From Blautia argi (lineage in GTDB: Bacteria > Bacillota > Clostridia > Lachnospirales > Lachnospiraceae), in contig NZ_CP030280.1 in the NCBI RefSeq assembly GCF_003287895.1, positions 2,734,501 to 2,798,500 on the forward strand: a stretch of DNA of 64,000 nt. Direction: 5' to 3'. The number at the start of each line of letters is the position of its first letter. The stretch's first letter is position 1. The position numbers and the translations under genes are program-made. This document shows positions 58,071-64,000 of the stretch, piece by piece. Under the pieces are notes generated by a model. It was not told where the DNA came from. It ran no database searches and saw only the letters and a program-made list of their open reading frames with translations.

Positions 58071-58961
58071 TTATCCTTTTACTGCTCCCAGCGCAATTCC
58101 TTTTGTAAAATATTTCTGTAAAAACGGATACAGACACAAAATTGGCAGCATGGCTACAAATGCAATTGCCATACGCACAGACGCTGAAGGGATATCCGCA
58201 ATCGCTGTAGTGGAAGCTCCCGATGCATTCTGCGTCAATGCTGTAAGGTCTGTAATCATTTTATTCAGTAAATTTTGAATTCCGTACAATTGTGTATCTC
58301 TTATGTAGTACAAACCATTTGTCCAGTCATTCCAGTATCCCAATCCGGAAAGTAATCCCATAGCTACCAGAATCGGCTTTCCCAGAGGAAGCACAATTTT
58401 GCCGAAAATCTGAAACTGGCTTGCCCCGTCAATCTGAGCCGCCTCAAACAGCGCATCTGGAATGCTGTTTGCAAAGAAAGTACGAATCAGCATGACATTC
58501 ATGGCACTCATAAGAAATCCCGGTACAATATATGCCAAAAGCGTATTGTTAATATGAAAAATCCCGGTATACATCAGATAAGTAGGTACCAGTCCGCCAT
58601 TAAACAACATGGTAAAAAATATGTAGAAGCTGAGAATTCTTCTTCCCGGTAAATTTTTCAGGGACAGCGGATATGCCAGAAGCGCTGACATCGCCAGATT
58701 AATCGCTGTTCCCACTACAGTTACAAAAATCGTAATTCCATATGCCCGAAATACATTTGATGCATTATCCACAATAAATCCATATGCATCTAAACTGAAT
58801 TCCTTTGGAAAAAAGGAATATCCATCTCTTACCAGCGCTGTTTCAGAAGTAATCGAAGACATAAACAGCAGGATAAAAGGAAGCACAATACAAACTGTCA
58901 CAAAAATCATGACTGTATGCGCCAGTATTTCAAATCTTTTTGCACTTTTACTCCGTACCAT
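58071..58961 (-). CDS. Carbohydrate ABC permease, LplC-type
   Basis: 296 residues from ATG 58961, with AGGAGGCGG overlapping the LplB-type stop. Six helices; the conserved EAAQIDGASQFQIFGKIVLPLGKP cytoplasmic loop (in part) couples to the ATPase. It ends with KYFTKGIALGAVKG, typical of the LplC/YtcP group used for oligosaccharides such as uronate or rhamnose oligomers. No ATPase gene is present, so a shared MsmK-type ATPase must serve it. Confidence 0.92.
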   Translation of the reverse strand: MVRSKSAKRFEILAHTVMIFVTVCIVLPFILLFMSSITSETALVRDGYSFFPKEFSLDAYGFIVDNASNVFRAYGITIFVTVVGTAINLAMSALLAYPLSLKNLPGRRILSFYIFFTMLFNGGLVPTYLMYTGIFHINNTLLAYIVPGFLMSAMNVMLIRTFFANSIPDALFEAAQIDGASQFQIFGKIVLPLGKPILVAMGLLSGLGYWNDWTNGLYYIRDTQLYGIQNLLNKMITDLTALTQNASGASTTAIADIPSASVRMAIAFVAMLPILCLYPFLQKYFTKGIALGAVKG

Positions 58962-58971
58962 AATCCGCCTC

Positions 58972-59881
58972 CTAAAACATTGCATTTTCAGGGCTTATCT
59001 TTTTCACCAGAAGATTTGCCCCCATAACACAGATAAATCCTACAATAGACTGATAAAAGCCTGCCGCTGATGCCATTCCAATATTACCGGACTGCAAAAG
59101 AGCTCTGTAAACATAGGTATCAATAACATTCGTTGCATTATAAAGCTGACCGGAGTTTTGTGTCACCTGATAAAACAGACCAAAATCGGAATAGAAAATT
59201 CTTCCTACATTTAAAAAGTGTCAATGTAATAATTGACGGCATAATAGACGGCAACGTAATGTAACGAATCTGTTTCCATTTTGATGCTCCGTCTAATTCC
59301 GCAGCTTCATAAAAGGACGGATCAATACCGGATATGCTGGAAATATAAATCAGGCAGCCATATCCCACACCTTTCCATGTATTTACAATAATCAGAATCA
59401 GAGGCCAATATTTAGGCTCCGTATACCAGGATATGGGTTCTTTCCCCAGCAGGGGAAGAATGGTTTTATTCAGCATGCCATTCTCCCCGCTGAAAAAAGC
59501 AAAGGTAATATAACTGACAATTACAATAGACATCAGAAACGGCAGTAAAATTGCACTCTGATAAACGGTTTTGCATTTTTTGTTTTTAATATCACAGATA
59601 AAAATAGCAAAAGCAACACCCAATACCAGGTTTATCACAATAAATGCAAGATTATACAACAACGTGTTTCTGGTAATTGTCCATGCGTCCTGAAACAGAT
59701 AGGTAAAATTATCAAAGCCTGTCCAGGGACTTCCGAAAATTCCGTCAACTACATTATAATTTTTAAATGCTACAACCAGTCCTGCCATAGGCATATAGTT
59801 ATTTATGAAAAGATATACCAGCCCTGGCAGCATCATCAAATACAGCGGCGCCCATTTTTTCAGCTTTGCTTTTTTCATCAT
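58972..59881 (-). CDS. Sugar ABC permease, LplB-type, frameshifted
   Basis: 302 residues after removing one base. N-terminal MMLPGLVYLFINNYMPM and six helices; coupling loop EAAELDGASKWKQIRYITLP. The break is at TTTTT (plus-strand A run 59213-59217); with four T, LTLLNVGRIFYSDFGLFYQVTQNS is restored (in part) and joined to the C-terminal 60 residues. Partner of the LplC-type permease; follows the binding-protein gene by 20 nt. Confidence 0.92.
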
Positions 59882-59901
59882 TCATCTCTCTTTTCTACTT
59901 T

Positions 59902-61377
59902 TCATTTTCTGCCCAGCCATTTATCCAGCTGCTCCTGCTTTGTCTGAATTACTTTATCAATTCCCGCTTTCTCCAGTTCTTCAAGGAATTTGGGAAGCAC
60001 TTCATCTGGATTTACAGAACCGGATCCAAGAGCTGCTGCATACTGTGCTTTTACATTACTCAGAGCTGCCAGTTCATTTGTCACGCCTGTAGAATCATAA
60101 GTAAATCCAAATGCCTTTGATTTTAATGCGCTTTCATTCATAACTTTTGTTTCTTTCCAGATGTCAGGGCTGTCACCTTCCCAGATATACATCTCAAACT
60201 GATTGAAAAGCTGCCAGCCTTCTGCCAGATGATAGGTGTTTGTATCATCTTTTCCTTCCGGATAACCGATAATATTGTTTTCTTCGTCTTTTACCTCATA
60301 ATCTACGCCCTCTTCTCCCCAGTTCAGAAGGTTCAGCACATCTTTGTTTCCATACATGTAATCCAGACACTGCATTGCTTTATCTTTGTCTGTACAACTG
60401 GAGCTGATGCCGTACGTCAGGAAAGAAATCTGTGCCGTTCCTGCCCATGGCTCTGACAATGGCGCAATTGCCATTTCTGTTCCGCAAAGAAGCTCTGCTC
60501 TTGTATCATATCCAGGTTTGTTTGGTGCAAAATAAGAAAAGGCAGCACCTGCTTTTACCTGATTTTCAACACCTTCTGTGGTTGTGGCAGCATCTTTTGA
60601 TAAATATCCTTTTTGTTGCCAGTCATACATGGTTTCTACAAATTCTCTGTATTCATCTGTTGCATAATAGTTTTCGACTGTTGTTTCCTGTCCCTGGTTC
60701 ATCAGAACACCAAAGCCGTCGGTAAGAGTATCTACCATTTCATACTTCGTGTCCGGGGTCGTACTGTTATTGCTTGCCATCATAGTCATATCCGGATACT
60801 TTTCTTTTACTTTTGCAAACACATCGGTCAAATCCTGATATGTTTTAATGGTAGATGGGTCAATCTGACACTCCTCTAAAATGTCCTTACGCATAATTGC
60901 AGAACTCTGGCAGAACCACTCTCTTCCTGTTGTAACACCATATACATAACCACCGATATTGGCTGCTTTTGCCGTATCTCCCAAAAGTGCATTAATATTC
61001 TTTCCGTACTTATCCAGATATTCAGATAAATCTATAACCTGTTTTGCATTCACCATGGAGTTCGCCTGGTCTACCAGAATCGGAACAATATCCATTTTCT
61101 CTCCTCCTGATAAAATCAACTTCATGGTTTCTGCATAAGCTCCCCAGCTGATAGGCTCTAAATCAATTTCCATGTTAATATCTTTTTTCATGATTTCATT
61201 GATTTTCTTTTCGATTCTTTCCGTATCTTCTTTTTTGTCACCAACATAAGCCATTGTTACCGTATAAGTTTCGTCAGAAGAACCCTTCTTCCCTTCTGAC
61301 TTTCCGCTTCCACATGCGGTCAGACAAGTGGTCGCCATTGCTGCTGCCAAAACAACTGCTAAAATTTTCCTTTTCAT
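59902..61377 (-). CDS. Extracellular solute-binding lipoprotein of sugar ABC transporter
   Basis: 491 residues from ATG 61377 with GAGGTGA upstream. Signal peptide with lipobox CLTAC (Cys 22), then an LplA/family-1 type binding protein with VTMAYVGDKKED, EPISWGAYAETMKL and a long C-terminal lobe. Catches an oligosaccharide or similar outside the cell. First gene of the transporter operon; a candidate -10 TATAAT lies at 61426-61431 on minus without a clear -35. Divergent from the YesM/YesN regulator, which probably controls it. Confidence 0.92.
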   Translation of the reverse strand: MKRKILAVVLAAAMATTCLTACGSGKSEGKKGSSDETYTVTMAYVGDKKEDTERIEKKINEIMKKDINMEIDLEPISWGAYAETMKLILSGGEKMDIVPILVDQANSMVNAKQVIDLSEYLDKYGKNINALLGDTAKAANIGGYVYGVTTGREWFCQSSAIMRKDILEECQIDPSTIKTYQDLTDVFAKVKEKYPDMTMMASNNSTTPDTKYEMVDTLTDGFGVLMNQGQETTVENYYATDEYREFVETMYDWQQKGYLSKDAATTTEGVENQVKAGAAFSYFAPNKPGYDTRAELLCGTEMAIAPLSEPWAGTAQISFLTYGISSSCTDKDKAMQCLDYMYGNKDVLNLLNWGEEGVDYEVKDEENNIIGYPEGKDDTNTYHLAEGWQLFNQFEMYIWEGDSPDIWKETKVMNESALKSKAFGFTYDSTGVTNELAALSNVKAQYAAALGSGSVNPDEVLPKFLEELEKAGIDKVIQTKQEQLDKWLGRK

Positions 61378-61549
61378 TTTATTCACCTCATATACTTTTT
61401 TTGTGCGGTCCGCTTTTATGCTTCTATTATACCTTTTTCTCTGTCTTCTTATAGAAAAATACAGACTTCCTGTTTCTAAAAATCCGATTTTTCTTTTCTT
61501 TTTTTCCTTCAACAGGTCGGTTTTGTTTCAACAGAAAGTCGGAATCTTA

Positions 61550-61578
61550 TTATCATTTTGTCGGAAATTTGCTATAAT
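61550..61578 (+). promoter_or_regulatory. Promoter of the YesM/YesN-type operon
   Basis: TTATCA (61550-61555), 17 bp, TATAAT (61573-61578). GGAGGG lies 20 nt later before the sensor kinase start. Confidence 0.6.
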
Positions 61579-61614
61579 TATTTTACAAACAATCGTTCGG
61601 AGGGAAAATCAAAA

Positions 61615-63357
61615 ATGAGAAGAAAGCACCGCACAAACAGACACTCCATTGATTATATCATAAAAATTTTACTGATTTTTTTGCTTCCAGTCGTCCTTTT
61701 GGACAGTATTATCAGCATTTATGTCATTCATTCCATGCGGAGTCAAACGGTACAGACATTACAGGATACCACCTCCCTATACATATCCCAGATTGATACC
61801 GCACATATTTCTATCAATAAATATCTGATACGCCGTCTTACAGAAAGCGATGATTTTAAAACCGTTTTAGAAACAGATAATAAACTGGAACTCCTTCACA
61901 CATTTGAAAAGGTTCACCGAGATGTGGATACATTTATGGAATCTTTTGAAGAAGGTTATCAAATTTTCATCTATAATAAAGAAAACCAGAGATTTCTTCG
62001 TCCAACAGCTGTTTACCAGGACTTAACAGCAAAGGAAGCAGAGGAATTAGATGCTGCGCTGATTTCCTACATGAATCATCATAATGCCCTGCCTTCTTAT
62101 TCCGATTCCTGGGAGATTTTAAAGCTGAAATCTGATATTTATTTCTTTAAAATTTTTCATTCCGGTGATAATTTCGTCGGCTGTTTTATTTCTGCTAAAA
62201 ACATTGTGAAACCGCTGAAACAGGTGGACCTGGGAAAAGACGGCTTCGTTGCCCTCGCTTCTCCGGAAGGACATCTTCTTACACAGACAGACAAACTTAA
62301 AACACAGCAGCTTTCCTTCCCGAAAGGAGATGCAGACTCTGATGTCCCCTTAGTTTCTGTACAAGGCTCCTATCTCATAATCAGTGGCGCTCTGACCATG
62401 GGCAGCTTCCACCCACTGATTATATTAAACAAAATGCAGGCATATGAACAGGTTATTGTTATTCAGTTCATTCTTGCCGGCGCAGTTTTGCTGGTAGCCA
62501 TTATTTTATTCAGCTCCATGCTCTATATGCAGCAAAAGGTACTGCGCCCGATTAAAGCCTTTTCAGAAAATCTGTCCCGATTTGATGATTCCACAGAGAT
62601 TATGGATTTTAAGGACACACAGCTTCTGGAACTGGAACAGGCAAACCTACAGTTTAAAAATCTCATGCGCCAGATTAAGAAACTGAAAATCGATATTTAC
62701 GAAAAAGAACTGGAAAAACAAAAAACTTTTACGAGCTATCTTCAGTTGCAGATACGCCCGCACTTTTTCTTAAACTGTCTGAATACCATTTATAGCATGG
62801 CACAGACCCAGCTTTATGAAGAAATTATGGAAATGTCCATGATTACTTCAAACTATTTTCGTTACATTTTTCAAAATCCTCAGGATTTTGTGCTGTTACA
62901 GGAAGAAGTAAAACACATTGAAGACTATATGAAAATTCAAAAATTAAGATACGGAGATGGATTTGACTACAGAATTTATACCGAAAAAGGCACGGAACAT
63001 GTTCGAATTCTCCCTATTTTAATTCAAACCTTTATTGAAAACTCTGTAAAGCATGCCGCTACCTCAGATGAACCAATCGTTGTAAAAACCGAAATACACT
63101 GGTCAGGCGCTGCAGAGAACCCACACAAAAATATTCAGATTCAGATTACCGATACCGGAAGCGGATTCCCGGAAGACGTCCTTTATGACTTAAATCATGC
63201 ACAGTCACTGGAACCAGTAAACGGACACAGGATTGGAATTACAAACGCCATCAAACGCCTGAAACTTTTCTATGAAAAGGATACGGCGGCAATTACTTTT
63301 TCCAACCTTCCCCAGGGCGGCGCCTGTGTTACAATTCTGCTTCCTGCCAATATATAG
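61615..63357 (+). CDS. YesM-type sensor histidine kinase
   Basis: 580 residues from ATG 61615 with GGAGGG 10 nt upstream. Helix 1 (about 15-38), an extracytoplasmic sensor (about 40-285), helix 2 (about 286-308), HAMP, the His_kinase domain LQIRPHFFLNCLNTIY (phospho-His 383), and HATPase with ENSVKHAA and TDTGSGFPEDV. This class senses sugars, often through a partner binding protein, and phosphorylates a YesN/AraC-type regulator. It is divergent from the ABC operon, so it probably controls it. Confidence 0.93.
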   Translation: MRRKHRTNRHSIDYIIKILLIFLLPVVLLDSIISIYVIHSMRSQTVQTLQDTTSLYISQIDTAHISINKYLIRRLTESDDFKTVLETDNKLELLHTFEKVHRDVDTFMESFEEGYQIFIYNKENQRFLRPTAVYQDLTAKEAEELDAALISYMNHHNALPSYSDSWEILKLKSDIYFFKIFHSGDNFVGCFISAKNIVKPLKQVDLGKDGFVALASPEGHLLTQTDKLKTQQLSFPKGDADSDVPLVSVQGSYLIISGALTMGSFHPLIILNKMQAYEQVIVIQFILAGAVLLVAIILFSSMLYMQQKVLRPIKAFSENLSRFDDSTEIMDFKDTQLLELEQANLQFKNLMRQIKKLKIDIYEKELEKQKTFTSYLQLQIRPHFFLNCLNTIYSMAQTQLYEEIMEMSMITSNYFRYIFQNPQDFVLLQEEVKHIEDYMKIQKLRYGDGFDYRIYTEKGTEHVRILPILIQTFIENSVKHAATSDEPIVVKTEIHWSGAAENPHKNIQIQITDTGSGFPEDVLYDLNHAQSLEPVNGHRIGITNAIKRLKLFYEKDTAAITFSNLPQGGACVTILLPANI

Positions 63358-63385
63358 ATGACGGTTTCAAAGGAGGATTTCTAAT

Positions 63386-64000
63386 ATGAACGTGTTATTA
63401 GTAGATGATGACCGCTTTGTCATTGCGGCCCTGAAGAAAAAAATAGACTGGAATGCACTGCACATTTCTCATGTTTATACAGCCTGTAATGTAAAACAGG
63501 CACAAAATATTATAAACGAGCAGGAAATTCAAATCTGTGTCTGCGACATTGAAATGCCGGGACAAAGCGGTCTGGATTTGCTGTCCTGGGTAAGAGATTC
63601 CAAAATGGATATCCTTTTTATCTTTCTTACCAGCTATGCGGACTTTAACTACGCGCAAAAGGCACTTTCTCTTTCTACCATGGACTACCTGCTGAAACCT
63701 GTAGATTTCGGACAATTATTTCATATTTTGGCAAAAGCGGCAGACAAGGTAAACGAAGAGGCGAACTGGAACAAAACCTGTACAGAGAGCAAGCACTGGG
63801 TCACAAATCAGCAGGCTGTTACGGATTTATTCTGGCGGGATTTGTTTTTTAATCCCATGCTAAAGGAAGCTTCCGTACTGGAGCATAAGATGACTCAAAA
63901 AGCCCTCCCTTATGAGCCCACCCATAAATTCGTTCCGATTCTATTTAAAATTTATCCTTCCACAGAATTACAAAAGGAAATGGGAAGTTCTACCATTGAT
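63386..64000 (+). CDS. YesN-type response regulator, C-terminus cut by window edge
   Basis: 205 codons open to the right edge; AAAGGAGGATT precedes ATG 63386. Receiver domain with LLVDDDRFV, phospho-Asp 54 in CDIEMPG, SYADFNYA and the Lys in LLKPVD. The AraC-type C-terminal DNA-binding domain lies beyond the window. Partner of the kinase 28 nt upstream; probable regulator of the divergent sugar transporter. Confidence 0.92.
   Translation, partial: MNVLLVDDDRFVIAALKKKIDWNALHISHVYTACNVKQAQNIINEQEIQICVCDIEMPGQSGLDLLSWVRDSKMDILFIFLTSYADFNYAQKALSLSTMDYLLKPVDFGQLFHILAKAADKVNEEANWNKTCTESKHWVTNQQAVTDLFWRDLFFNPMLKEASVLEHKMTQKALPYEPTHKFVPILFKIYPSTELQKEMGSSTID

Noticed and set aside
1..64000. CRISPR arrays, prophage, insertion sequences
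   Set aside because: No regularly spaced repeats, transposase, integrase or phage structural genes were seen on either strand.

Overview
The window looks like core chromosome of a spore-forming, Gram-positive gut Clostridia species, most likely Lachnospiraceae (Blautia/Ruminococcus-like). The reasons are the endospore genes spoIIP and gpr, a clostridial-style argC-J-B-D operon, a DUF2304/GT2/LicD surface-glycan locus, a YesM/YesN-controlled sugar ABC importer without its own ATPase, and strong AGGAGG ribosome binding sites with TTGACA/TATAAT promoters. The family assignment is inference; no 16S gene is present. No prophage, insertion sequence or CRISPR array was seen.

Layout. 1-7195 (minus): surface-glycan operon running from an IspD/TarI-like cytidylyltransferase through an SDR epimerase, LicD, a flippase, GT4, GT2 and DUF2304 into a DUF2142 membrane protein cut by the window edge. 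7299-9486: sporulation genes spoIIP and gpr. 9711-17105: rpsT on plus, convergent with a minus operon comEA / response regulator / histidine kinase / GerMN lipoprotein / comEC / holA. 17403-23949: arginine biosynthesis, with argC-J-B-D (plus a YdcZ-type protein) divergent from argG around ArgR-box-like sequences. 24033-28284: hflX, and a divergent GH85 endo-beta-N-acetylglucosaminidase lipoprotein. 28441-36575 (minus): rho, rpmE, DUF1385, prmC, prfA, nucleotidyltransferase, glmM and a TPR lipoprotein. 36831-45315: a LysR/TauE pair, then a molybdenum-hydroxylase operon (FAD, 2Fe-2S and Mo subunits) followed by an APC permease and an M18 aminopeptidase. 45474-57973: MATE pump, SH3 lipoprotein, asnA, DtxR-type regulator, an orphan HipA-like kinase, a YhgE/Pip protein with a divergent TetR regulator, DivIVA-like and DUF975 proteins, tRNA-Arg, and a COG3044-type ATPase. 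58071-64000: sugar ABC permeases and binding protein, divergent from a YesM/YesN two-component system cut by the right edge.

A pattern that crosses the whole window: eleven otherwise intact genes (GT4, flippase, histidine kinase, response regulator, argJ, hflX, GH85, Mo-hydroxylase large subunit, Pip, LplB-type permease; GH85 twice) are broken by extra bases. In almost every case the extra base lengthens a short homopolymer run (+1 each; argJ has two). Removing the extra bases gives exact, family-like open reading frames. Because essential-type genes are hit and no deletions are seen, this looks like a systematic sequencing or assembly error rather than biology. These genes are annotated over their full spans.

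No clearly new multi-gene system was found. The most open items are the LicD/cytidylyltransferase glycan locus, the orphan HipA-like kinase, the COG3044 ATPase beside tRNA-Arg, the competence/two-component/GerMN cluster, and a tiny ORF just upstream of argC.
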